This document shows, piece after piece, positions 1 to 7,781 of a DNA stretch of 64,000 nucleotides. Every line of letters begins with the position of its first letter. The stretch's first letter is position 1. A model generated the notes under the pieces. That model did no database searches. It was not told the origin of the DNA and saw only the letters and a list, made by a program, of their open reading frames with translations. Origin of the DNA: Rhizobium sp. S152 (GTDB lineage: Bacteria; Pseudomonadota; Alphaproteobacteria; Rhizobiales; Rhizobiaceae); the NCBI RefSeq assembly GCF_030380735.1, contig NZ_JAUDRZ010000002.1, positions 124,001-188,000 of the forward strand, read 5' to 3'. A program made the position numbers and the translations under genes.

Positions 1-564
1 GGAGAGGCCATCGCCGGCTACGTGATTGGCTGCGCCATCGGCATGTCGCTCGCCGTGCTCGTCACCATCATCCCCGCCGCGCGTGGCGTCGTCCTGCCGC
101 TGGCGACCGCCATTAATTCGGTCCCCGTGGTCGCCTATTCGCCGCTTGTCCTGCTCTGGTTCGGCATGGGCATGACGTCCAAGGTGGTGATGGTGGCAAT
201 CGCCGTTTCCTTCACGATCTTTCTCAGCACCATCGCCGGCCTCGACCGGATCGATCGCAAGACGGTCGATCTCATCCGTTCCTTCGGCGCGGGACAGTTT
301 GCCATCGTCTGGAGGTTGCGCCTGCCCACCGCGCTGCCGCTGATCATCGCCGGCATGCGTGTCTCGACCGTTCGCAGCGTGCTGGTGGCAATCGTCACCG
401 AGATGCTCGGCGCTTACGGCGGGCTCGGCTGGGTCATCTATCAGGCCGTGCTGCAGATCGACTTCGTCAAGGTCTGGGCCGCCATCATCGTCGCCTCGAC
501 GATCAGCCTCGTCTTCTTCGGCGCGATCAGCTTCGTCGAGCGGCGTTACGTCTTCTGGAGATAA
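1..564 (+). CDS. ABC transporter permease, SsuC/TauC type (5' truncated by window)
   Basis: This is the C-terminal part of an inner-membrane permease of the nitrate/sulfonate/taurine ABC family. The reading frame is open from base 1, and an in-frame GTG at 22 is internal, so the true start lies left of the window. The visible 187 residues hold several hydrophobic segments and the cytoplasmic EAA-type loop near the stretch DLIRSFGAGQFAIVWRLRLP, which contacts the ATPase. The protein ends in ERRYVFWR, a usual ending for this family. The flavin monooxygenase starts 7 bp after the stop, so the two are probably cotranscribed. That points to import of an organosulfur or similar substrate for oxidation. 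The substrate is inferred from context only. Confidence 0.9.
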   Translation, partial: GEAIAGYVIGCAIGMSLAVLVTIIPAARGVVLPLATAINSVPVVAYSPLVLLWFGMGMTSKVVMVAIAVSFTIFLSTIAGLDRIDRKTVDLIRSFGAGQFAIVWRLRLPTALPLIIAGMRVSTVRSVLVAIVTEMLGAYGGLGWVIYQAVLQIDFVKVWAAIIVASTISLVFFGAISFVERRYVFWR

Positions 565-571
565 GCACAGC

Positions 572-1867
572 ATGACACGCAAGATTCACTTCGGCCTCTT
601 CCTTCTCGGCACCGGCAGCCATGTGGCCGGATGGCGGATGCCGGGCGCGATCGACAGCTTCCAGAATATCGACCAGGTCCGCGCCATCGCGCAGGAAGCC
701 GAGCGCGGCCTCTTCGACCTGATCTTCATGGGCGACAACCTGCACGCCGATCCGGCGGCGCACCCCTCCTACACGGCGCGGCTGGAGCCGCTGACGCTGC
801 TCTCGGCCGTCGCCGGCGCGACTAAGCATATTGGCCTCGGCGCCACCGTCTCGACCACCTACAGCGATCCCTTCACGGTCGCCCGCGTCTTCGCGTCCCT
901 CGATCACCTGAGCGGTGGTCGCGCGGCCTGGAACGCTGTCACGACGGCGAACCCGACGGCTGCGGCGAATTTCGGGACGATCCATCCCGATCATGCCAAG
1001 CGCTACGAGATCGCCGAGGAATTCCTGACTGTCGTTCGCGGCCTGTGGGATTGCTGGGCGGACGACGCGATCGTCGCGGATCGCGAGACCGGTCTCTACA
1101 TCGATCCGGCCAAGGTTCGCTGTCTCGACCACGATGGAGCGCACTTCAAGGTCAAGGGACCGTTGAACATCGGCCGCTCGCCGCAGGGCCAGCCGATCAT
1201 CCTTCAGGCCGGCGGGTCAGGTCCCGGCCAGGAGCTGGCGGCCAAGTCGGCGGATGTCGTCTTCTCCGTCACGCAGGATCTCGACGAGGCGCGTGCCTTC
1301 TACCGCTCCGTCAAGGATCGCCTGCCGAAATACGGCCGCGCCGAAGACAGCATGGTCATCCTGCCGGGTCTCATGCCGATCGTCGGACGCACCGAGCGCG
1401 AAGCGCACGACAAGCTCGCGGCGCTTCAGGGCTTCATCAGCGAAACCAATGCGCTGTCGCTGCTGTCCGATCGTTTCGGCATCGACATGAGCGTCTACGA
1501 TCTCGACGGCCCCATTCCCGAGGACCTGAAGCCATCGGACAATTACCACGCCTTCGCCAAGGTCATGCTCGACAAGGCGCGGCGCGAGAACATGCGGCTG
1601 CGGGATGTCTACAACCTCATGGCCGCGGCCCGCGGACACTGGGTTCTCTGCGGAACACCGGAATATATTGCGGATACGCTCGAGACCTGGTTTGAAACCG
1701 GCGCCGCGGACGGTTTCAACATCATGCCATCGCATTTCCCCGATGGATTGACCGATTTCGTCGACATGGTCGTGCCGATCCTGCAGGAGCGGGGCCTCTA
1801 TCGCACCGAATATGAAAGCGGCACGCTGCGCGACCGGATGGGTTTCGAACGCCCCGCGCGGATCTAG
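572..1867 (+). CDS. LLM-class flavin-dependent monooxygenase, NtaA/SnaA/DszA family
   Basis: This 431-residue protein belongs to the two-component monooxygenases that use reduced FMN supplied by a separate reductase (nitrilotriacetate, pristinamycin and dibenzothiophene-sulfone monooxygenases). The start is the ATG 7 bp after the permease stop; the open frame extends further left but overlaps the permease. Family marks include an N-terminal beta strand KIHFGLFL, the FMGDNL segment near residue 52, and the stretch SLDHLSGGRAAWNAVTT near residues 110-125, typical of the NtaA branch. Length matches the family (about 430-450). The downstream flavin reductase is the expected partner. Substrate is unknown; the SsuC-type permease suggests an organosulfur or chelator-like compound. 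Confidence 0.9.
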   Translation: MTRKIHFGLFLLGTGSHVAGWRMPGAIDSFQNIDQVRAIAQEAERGLFDLIFMGDNLHADPAAHPSYTARLEPLTLLSAVAGATKHIGLGATVSTTYSDPFTVARVFASLDHLSGGRAAWNAVTTANPTAAANFGTIHPDHAKRYEIAEEFLTVVRGLWDCWADDAIVADRETGLYIDPAKVRCLDHDGAHFKVKGPLNIGRSPQGQPIILQAGGSGPGQELAAKSADVVFSVTQDLDEARAFYRSVKDRLPKYGRAEDSMVILPGLMPIVGRTEREAHDKLAALQGFISETNALSLLSDRFGIDMSVYDLDGPIPEDLKPSDNYHAFAKVMLDKARRENMRLRDVYNLMAAARGHWVLCGTPEYIADTLETWFETGAADGFNIMPSHFPDGLTDFVDMVVPILQERGLYRTEYESGTLRDRMGFERPARI

Positions 1868-1877
1868 GAGACGGCAC

Positions 1878-2390
1878 ATGGGGATCATGGATCACAGCTT
1901 CGAAACGGTGGAAAGCATGGAGTTCCGCCATGGGATGTCGCGCCTCGGCGCGGCGGTCAACATCGTGACCACGCGGGCCGGTGACGGCCCTTACGGATTT
2001 ACAGCGTCGGCTGTCTGCAGTGTCAGCGATACGCCGGCGACGCTGCTCGCCTGCATAAACCGCACGAGTTCCTGCTTCCCGGCGTTCGAGACGGCGCGCT
2101 TCTTCTGCGTCAACACGCTGGCTCCCGGCCACGTCGCGCTCTCCAATCTGTTCGGCGGCAAGACCCCGATGGCAGAGCGCTTCGCGACCGGGGGATGGGT
2201 CGAAGGCAATACCGGCGCGCCGGTGCTGGAGGACGCGCTGGTCAGCTTCGAATGCGAACTGACGAATTCGCTCGATCAGGGAACGCACCGCGTTCTCTTT
2301 GGCCGCGTCCTGCGCGTCAACGTCGCCGAAAGCCAGGAAGCGCTTCTCTACTGTGCCAAGCGATATGTGACGATCGGCAGCACGAGCTAG
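1878..2390 (+). CDS. Flavin reductase-like domain protein (partner of the monooxygenase)
   Basis: A 170-residue cytoplasmic protein of the flavin reductase fold (HpaC/NtaB type), which reduces FMN or FAD with NAD(P)H and hands the flavin to a monooxygenase. The N-terminal part contains GAAVNIVTTR and YGFTASAVCSVS, the characteristic flavin-binding strands, and C-terminally RVLFGRVLRV. The chosen ATG has a GGAG sequence about 9 bp upstream; a second ATG at 1887 is possible. It begins 10 bp after the monooxygenase stop, so the pair is very likely translated from one message. The ending LLYCAKRYVTIGSTS differs somewhat from the usual family tail, so the last dozen residues may not be conserved. 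Confidence 0.88.
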   Translation: MGIMDHSFETVESMEFRHGMSRLGAAVNIVTTRAGDGPYGFTASAVCSVSDTPATLLACINRTSSCFPAFETARFFCVNTLAPGHVALSNLFGGKTPMAERFATGGWVEGNTGAPVLEDALVSFECELTNSLDQGTHRVLFGRVLRVNVAESQEALLYCAKRYVTIGSTS

Positions 2391-2571
2391 TGGTTCGACA
2401 TGCCAAGACCGCTCGGCGTGCCTGCGTCGTAGTCGCACGAAGAGCAAGGTGCGTGAGACCACATCCTTGGCGCCGAGGGCCGCGACAACGACGGAGATCG
2501 GGGCGCGATATTGTGTCCTCCTGTCTGGGGCCGCCACGGAAAGAAGACGCATGCCATTGCGCCGCCGGCTC

Positions 2572-2596
2572 AGATCACTTCAGCGCGAAGTGATCT
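2572..2596. terminator. Perfect hairpin after the flavin reductase gene
   Basis: The inverted arms agatcacttc (2572-2581) and gaagtgatct (2587-2596) pair over 10 bp around the loop agcgc. No T-run follows on either strand, so this may be a processing or rho-assisted stop, or an operator, rather than a classical intrinsic terminator. Confidence 0.4.
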
Positions 2597-2707
2597 CGCA
2601 AGCGCATCAGCCGCGAAAGTCATTCAGGGCGCCGAGCCAGCGGCATCAGAACTCCCAGAGATTTGTGCATTTATGCAACAAGCTCTGGCAAGCGACTGCG
2701 CCCGGTT

Positions 2708-2734
2708 TAAACATGACAAAGAAAGGCATGTTTA
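2708..2734. promoter_or_regulatory. Separated palindrome upstream of the FecI-type sigma gene
   Basis: The arms taaacatg (2708-2715) and catgttta (2727-2734) are perfect inverted copies 11 bp apart, in an AT-rich patch about 70 bp before the sigma-factor start. Position and symmetry suggest an operator. It does not match the IRO or ICE iron-box forms I know, so the regulator is unassigned. Confidence 0.4.
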
Positions 2735-2802
2735 CACTTTCCTTTTGGTTTCAGATCGATACAGTGCGGATGGACCAGAATTAACCCGCGATCGGCAACA
2801 GC

Positions 2803-3300
2803 ATGCTAACGGCTGTCTCTGACATATCGAGCTTATACGACAGCGAGCGCCAACGACTCCTTTCGTTTATCCGCCGGCTGGTGGGAAGTCACTCAGTCGC
2901 TGAAGACCTCGTTCATCAAGCCTTTGCAAATTTGATCGGCAGCAGTGATCGAGAAGCGCGCACGAATGCCGCTTTCATCACCCAGACGGCACGAAATCTG
3001 GCGCTCAATCACCTCAGGGATGCAAGGAGACGCCAGCGCTTCGAGCTTGCCGACCAGGATGTGAGCGCTGTCGCGGACGCCTCGCCCACGCCTGAGATGA
3101 CAGCGCTCCATCGCGATGAATTGCGGCGGCTGCTGCAGGCAATCCACCGGTTGCCGCCGCGCCGACGGGATGCCTTCGTGCTCAGCCGGATAGAAGGGCT
3201 GAGCTATCGGGAAGTCGGGCAGCGCATGGGGATCGCGCGCAGTTCCGTGATTACGCATGTGCTCGCCGCGGTGCAGGATCTCGACAAACTGCTCGCCTGA
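2803..3300 (+). CDS. RNA polymerase ECF sigma factor, FecI type
   Basis: A 165-residue sigma factor of the FecI-like ECF group, which directs transcription of outer-membrane ferric-siderophore uptake genes after a signal from the loaded receptor. Region 2 covers about residues 10-75 (with VAEDLVHQAFANL and the -10-recognition helix around ITQTARNLALNHLRD). Region 4 lies at about 105-160, with LPPRRRDAFVLSRIEGLSY followed by a helix-turn-helix. The FecR-type gene follows 53 bp downstream and a TonB receptor with a signalling domain comes next, the standard FecIRA order. A palindrome at 2708-2734 may control its expression. Iron control is known for the family but not shown here. Confidence 0.92.
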   Translation: MLTAVSDISSLYDSERQRLLSFIRRLVGSHSVAEDLVHQAFANLIGSSDREARTNAAFITQTARNLALNHLRDARRRQRFELADQDVSAVADASPTPEMTALHRDELRRLLQAIHRLPPRRRDAFVLSRIEGLSYREVGQRMGIARSSVITHVLAAVQDLDKLLA

Positions 3301-3353
3301 TGGCGAAGTTTCACGATAGTAACCGGCAACCGAATGGCAGCGGAACGATCTGA

Positions 3354-4292
3354 ATGGCCGCCAATGCAACAGATGACGATCCGCTCTACCAGCAGGCGCT
3401 GGCATGGCTGGTTCTGCTTTCCGACAAGGAAGCCAGTTCCGAGGATCGCGCAGAGTTCGAGCGATGGGTCGCGACCGACGCCCGGCACGCGGAGGCGCTG
3501 TCTCGCGCGCAAAAATTCTGGCAGCGCTTCGAGATAATCAAGCCGGAATACGAGCGGATGCGAAAGCGCTCGGCCTTGGTCCAGCGACGCAATGTCCTGC
3601 TGGGCGCAGGTGCGCTTCTGATCGGCGGAATCGGGATCTACACGGCAAGCCGCATGGCCTTGTTCGCCGATTACACGACCGATGTTGCCGAGCGGAAGAC
3701 CTTTACCCTGCCGGATGGCAGCACGGTCGAGCTCGGGAGTTATTCAGCACTGTCAGTCCATTTCGGAGAAAGCGAGCGACGCTTGACGCTGCACCGCGGC
3801 CAAGGCTATTTTACCGTGGCGCCGGTTGCTTCGCGCCCCTTCATCGTCGAGGCGGGGAATGGTACCGCGACCGCGCTCGGCACGATCTTCGACGTCAAGA
3901 TGCTGGATGATCGCGTCACTGTTTCGGTTGTCGAGCACGCGGTATCGGTCGAGGCCGCGCATCAGCCGCCGGCGGTTGTCGAAGCGGGATGGCAGATATC
4001 CTACAGCGCCACCGGTCTGGAACCATCGCAACGTTACGACGTGGCGACAGTCGATGCATGGCGGCAGGATCGTATCGTTTTCGTCGACCAGCCGTTGCGA
4101 CGCGTTCTCTTGGAGTTGGAGCGTTACCGGCACGGCCGTATCGTACTGATGGATTCCGCGATCGGCGATATTCCGGTGACGGCAATCCTGAAGACCAACG
4201 ATACCTCCGACGCGCTGCAGATCATCGCGAGCGGATTGCCGATCAAGATCATCGACGGCGCGGGCATCGTCACCGTCGTCACCTCTCGATAA
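3354..4292 (+). CDS. FecR-type anti-sigma / signal transducer
   Basis: A 312-residue inner-membrane regulator that links the TonB receptor's signalling domain in the periplasm to the FecI-type sigma factor in the cytoplasm. Residues 1-75 form the cytoplasmic DUF4880-like part (ALAWLVLLSDKEAS, and DARHAEALSRAQ near 43). One membrane segment lies near residues 83-100 (VLLGAGALLIGGIGIYTA). The periplasmic FecR domain follows (TFTLPDGSTVELGS, then the FIVEAGNGTATALGTIFDV stretch), and a C-terminal STN-like segment starts around residue 235 (VFVDQPLRRVLLELERY). Twin arginines precede the membrane helix, which is common in this family. It sits between the sigma factor and the receptor. Confidence 0.92.
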   Translation: MAANATDDDPLYQQALAWLVLLSDKEASSEDRAEFERWVATDARHAEALSRAQKFWQRFEIIKPEYERMRKRSALVQRRNVLLGAGALLIGGIGIYTASRMALFADYTTDVAERKTFTLPDGSTVELGSYSALSVHFGESERRLTLHRGQGYFTVAPVASRPFIVEAGNGTATALGTIFDVKMLDDRVTVSVVEHAVSVEAAHQPPAVVEAGWQISYSATGLEPSQRYDVATVDAWRQDRIVFVDQPLRRVLLELERYRHGRIVLMDSAIGDIPVTAILKTNDTSDALQIIASGLPIKIIDGAGIVTVVTSR

Positions 4293-4423
4293 TTATTTCA
4301 GGCATCGTTCCATACCCCCCGATGTTCCGGGTGTTAAACCCAATGAGGCTGCGTGCAAAGGCGGCCTCATGAAAGAGCGCTCCGAGTTGGTTGGGGCGGC
4401 GATATATGAGGCGGGGCATAAGC

Positions 4424-6865
4424 ATGAGCTGGGCAAGACTGACACGACATGGGGCTGATCGTGACGTGTGGCGATACACGATGCTGGTGACAACGGCACT
4501 TCTTTGCACCACGGCGCTGGTTCCGGAGATCACCTTTGCTCAGTCGTCGCCGCCGGTTGCCGAAGGCCGGTCGTTCAGCATTCGTCCGCAAGCGCTGGCG
4601 AGCGCTCTTGTCCAGTTCTCGAATGCCACGGGCATTCAGCTCTTCTTCTCGGCCGATATCGTCCGCGGCAAGAATTCTCCGGGCGCAAACGGCAGGCTGT
4701 CCAACGACGCGGCAATCGCCGCCATATTGTCCGGATCCGGTCTCGCGTACCGATATTCCGGTGACGCCGTCGTCATCACGGTTTCGGGTGCAGGCGTCGG
4801 GCCGGGAGCCGCCAATGATGGCTCTACCGTGCTTCAGCCGATCACGGTCCAAGGCGCCGGCGCGCTTCCGGCCGAATACCCCGGTGGCCAGGTCGCCAAG
4901 GGAGGCCGCCTTGGTATTCTCGGAAATCGGGATATCATGGATACGCCCTTCAACGTCACCAGCTTTACATCGAAGACAATCGAAAACCAGCAGTCGCGCT
5001 CCGTCGCGGATGTCACCAAGAACGATCCGTCGGTGCGCTCGACCTGGGCGGAGGGCAGCTACTCCAACCAGTTCTTCGTTCGCGGTTTTCCGCTTGCCAA
5101 TCCCGACATTTCCGTCGGCGGCCTGTATGGATTGGTGCCCTTCCAGATGTCCGGAACGTCCTGGGTGGAACGGGTCGAGGTTCTCAAGGGACCGAGTTCA
5201 CTGCTTAATGGCATGCCGCCGCAGGGAAGCATTGGCGGCGCCATCAACCTGGTGCCGAAACGCGCGACCGACGAGCCGCTGACAAGGGTGACGGGAAGCT
5301 ATATCTCGCAGGGCCAGCTTGGCACGAAGGTCGATATCGGCCGCCGCTTCGGTGATGCCGGCGAATTCGGTGTTCGGGTCAATGGCGGATTCATGAAAGG
5401 GGATGCGCCGGTCGATGGCCAGGCGAACGAACTTGGCGAAGGGTCGATCGGCCTCGACTACAGGGGCGACCGCGTGCGCCTTTCGGCCGATCTGGTCTAT
5501 CAGAAGAACTATTCCGACAATCCTGCGAGGCCGATCTTCCTGAACACTGGCGTACAGGCCCCTCGGGCGCCCGATGCATCCAGCGACCTTGGCCAGGACT
5601 GGTACTACTCGGATGGAAAGGACGTGCTCGGCATTGTACGGGGAGAGGTCGATATCACCGATGACGTTACGGCCTATGCCAGTATTGGCGCTCGCCATAA
5701 CGACTTCCTGGGTCTCTACAACTTCTCTTATATCAAGAACGCTGCCGGCGATTTCGATGCTACCAACTACTATCAACCGACCTACAACGACTCCATTACC
5801 GGTGAGGCTGGCATTCGGGCAAAGTTTGAAACGGGTGCCGTGCGCCATGAACTGAATGTAGGCTTCACCGGGCTTTACAACGAACTTGGAGCGTTGGCAC
5901 AGAACGTCTCGAGCTACTCCTCCAACATCTACAATCCGGGCCCGGCGCCGTTTCCGGACCTTACCGGCAGATTGTCCAAAGCACCCAAGACAAGCGCCTC
6001 GACGCTGACAAGCTTCGCGATAACCGACAGCCTCTATCTGCTGGACGATCGCCTTCAACTCATTCTCGGCGCTCGCCACCAGAATGTCCGGCAGAAGGCT
6101 TGGAGCCCGACGGGGGTTCAAACGGCCGATTATGATCAGAGCGCCATTACGCCTGCAGTTGGCGTGGTCGTGAAGCCATGGGAGAACGTATCACTTTACG
6201 CCAACTATATTGAAGGGCTAAGCCAGGGACCAATTGCGCCCACGACAGCAAGCAATCCGAATGAAGCCTTCCCGCCGATCAAATCCAAGCAGTATGAAGC
6301 TGGCGTCAAGGTCGATTTCGGCAGCATCAGCGCGACGGCCAGTGTTTTCCAGATCGAGCAGCCAAGCGCGTTCCTCAATACGTTAACGAGAGTTTATGGT
6401 TTGAACGGAGAAATCCGAAACCGCGGCCTCGAGCTCAATATCTTCGGCGAGGTAGCGGACGATGTCCGGCTTCTCGGCGGCGTCACCTTCATGGATGGCG
6501 TGCAGACCAAGACTGTTGACGGGAAGAACAACGGAAAGAAAGCGATTGGCATCCCGGATGTGCAGCTCAATCTCGGGGCCGAGTGGGACACGCCTTTCGC
6601 CGAGGGTCTGACGCTGACGGGACGGGTCATTCACACCGCCTCGCAATATGCCAGTGTCGACAACACCCAGAGCATCCCCGACTGGACGCGTTTCGATCTC
6701 GGGGCGCGCTGCGAGTATGTGCGGGAGAACGGCAAGCCGATCACGGTGCGCGCTTCCGTCGAAAACGTGTTCGACAAAAGCTATTGGGCGGCCGCTTCCT
6801 CGAATTTCGGCCTTGCACGCGGCGCGCCGCGCACCTTCCTGGTGTCGACGAGTTTCGATTTCTAA
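4424..6865 (+). CDS. TonB-dependent siderophore receptor with STN signalling domain
   Basis: An outer-membrane receptor of about 813 residues that imports a ferric siderophore using TonB energy and signals through FecR. Several in-frame starts exist (TTG 4391, ATG 4406, ATG 4424). ATG 4424 is preferred because it gives a compact signal peptide ending near ITFAQ and has a GGGG stretch 7 bp upstream. An STN domain follows (SFSIRPQALASAL through DAVVITV), then the plug (DTPFNVTSFTSKTIENQ, VLKGPSSLLNG, GGAINLVPK) and a beta barrel ending in FDF, the usual C-terminal aromatic for outer-membrane insertion. The binding-protein gene starts 13 bp later. The siderophore class (hydroxamate versus citrate-like) cannot be read from sequence. 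Confidence 0.94.
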   Translation: MSWARLTRHGADRDVWRYTMLVTTALLCTTALVPEITFAQSSPPVAEGRSFSIRPQALASALVQFSNATGIQLFFSADIVRGKNSPGANGRLSNDAAIAAILSGSGLAYRYSGDAVVITVSGAGVGPGAANDGSTVLQPITVQGAGALPAEYPGGQVAKGGRLGILGNRDIMDTPFNVTSFTSKTIENQQSRSVADVTKNDPSVRSTWAEGSYSNQFFVRGFPLANPDISVGGLYGLVPFQMSGTSWVERVEVLKGPSSLLNGMPPQGSIGGAINLVPKRATDEPLTRVTGSYISQGQLGTKVDIGRRFGDAGEFGVRVNGGFMKGDAPVDGQANELGEGSIGLDYRGDRVRLSADLVYQKNYSDNPARPIFLNTGVQAPRAPDASSDLGQDWYYSDGKDVLGIVRGEVDITDDVTAYASIGARHNDFLGLYNFSYIKNAAGDFDATNYYQPTYNDSITGEAGIRAKFETGAVRHELNVGFTGLYNELGALAQNVSSYSSNIYNPGPAPFPDLTGRLSKAPKTSASTLTSFAITDSLYLLDDRLQLILGARHQNVRQKAWSPTGVQTADYDQSAITPAVGVVVKPWENVSLYANYIEGLSQGPIAPTTASNPNEAFPPIKSKQYEAGVKVDFGSISATASVFQIEQPSAFLNTLTRVYGLNGEIRNRGLELNIFGEVADDVRLLGGVTFMDGVQTKTVDGKNNGKKAIGIPDVQLNLGAEWDTPFAEGLTLTGRVIHTASQYASVDNTQSIPDWTRFDLGARCEYVRENGKPITVRASVENVFDKSYWAAASSNFGLARGAPRTFLVSTSFDF

Positions 6866-6878
6866 GGGCAGACGGAAC

Positions 6879-7781
6879 ATGGATCGTGCCATCGGCCGTC
6901 GCAGCTTGATGACGATCGCCGCGCTCGGGTTTCTCGAGACCTGCGCGCGGCCGGTGAGAGCGTATACGCAGCCGCGTCTCGTCGCGATCGATTGGGCCGC
7001 GGCGGACACGCTTCTGGCGCTCGACATCGTGCCGCTGGCGGTCAGCGACGTCGAAACATATCGACAATGGCTTCCTGATGACGCACCGAAGGAGATGCTC
7101 GATCTCGGCTCGCGGGCAGAGCCAAACATGGAACTGATCGCGGCACTGGGGCCGGATGCGATCTTCATTTCGAATTGGCAGAGCAATCTTGCCGAACAAT
7201 TGCGACGTGTCGCGCCGACGCATGCCGTCATGATCATCGCGCCGGGATCCGATCCGCTGCAAAACAGCCAGACTGAACTTTTCACGCTGGCGAAGCTTTA
7301 CGGGCGAGAGAAGCGGGCGCATGAGCTTGTCGCTGGTTTCGATGCCAGCCTATCGCGACGCTCCAGTCAAATTTCCGCCATTGGGATGCCGCCGGTCTTT
7401 GTCGGCGTCCTGCACGAGAACGGCTCCCAGCTGTTTCTCTACGGCGAGGGGAGCTGGGTGCATTCGCTGCTTCGACAAATGGGCCTGCGTAACGCGCTGT
7501 CGAGTCCGACGTCGGCCTTCGGCAATGCCCTTGTCGATCTGGCGGAACTCGCGGCGAGCCCGGACGCCATCCTGCTCCACCTCGATCAGGGCGATCGCAC
7601 GCGCCGTGCCGAACGCCTGCTCGGGCGAAGCACATTGTGGCGCAATCTGCCGATGGTACGGGCGGGAAATGTTCACGCGATAGCGCCGTTCTATCCGCTT
7701 GGCGGCATGCTGTCTGTCGAACGAGCCGCCGGCGTGATCGCAGATGCGGTTCTCGATATCGATCGCCGTCGGCATGGTTGA
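6879..7781 (+). CDS. Iron-siderophore ABC transporter substrate-binding protein, FhuD-like
   Basis: A 300-residue periplasmic binding protein of the FhuD/FepB class (cluster A-II, a single long connecting helix). It would carry ferric siderophore from the outer-membrane receptor to the inner-membrane permease. The N terminus (DRAIGRRSLMTIAALGF) carries a twin-arginine-like export signal. The fold is indicated by RLVAIDWAAADTLLAL, the APKEMLDLGSRAEPNMELIAALGPDAIFIS block and a C-terminal MLSVERAAGVIADAVL helix. The chosen ATG lies 13 bp after the receptor stop; the frame is open further left but overlaps the receptor. The stop codon overlaps the start of the permease. Confidence 0.9.
   Translation: MDRAIGRRSLMTIAALGFLETCARPVRAYTQPRLVAIDWAAADTLLALDIVPLAVSDVETYRQWLPDDAPKEMLDLGSRAEPNMELIAALGPDAIFISNWQSNLAEQLRRVAPTHAVMIIAPGSDPLQNSQTELFTLAKLYGREKRAHELVAGFDASLSRRSSQISAIGMPPVFVGVLHENGSQLFLYGEGSWVHSLLRQMGLRNALSSPTSAFGNALVDLAELAASPDAILLHLDQGDRTRRAERLLGRSTLWRNLPMVRAGNVHAIAPFYPLGGMLSVERAAGVIADAVLDIDRRRHG

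Larger units (their letters stand above)
2391..2802. other. Intergenic region upstream of the iron module
   Basis: There is no convincing gene in these 412 bases. They contain a perfect 10-bp hairpin (2572-2596) that could end the monooxygenase operon and a separated palindrome (2708-2734) about 70 bp before the sigma-factor start. The stretch 2396-2550 is GC-rich like coding DNA but lacks an open frame with recognisable similarity. Confidence 0.6.

Noticed and set aside
527-1144. Minus-strand open frame opposite the monooxygenase gene
   Set aside because: No recognisable domain and fully covered by a gene with clear family motifs; typical antisense frame in high-GC DNA.
1722-2552. Minus-strand frame spanning the flavin reductase gene and the following intergenic DNA
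   Set aside because: The part beyond the reductase looks mildly protein-like but has no recognisable domain or ribosome site, and most of the frame is antisense to a solid gene.
4343-4370. atgaggc/gcctcat hairpin before the TonB receptor gene
   Set aside because: Only 7 bp with a 14-base loop and no T-run; too weak to call as a terminator or attenuator.
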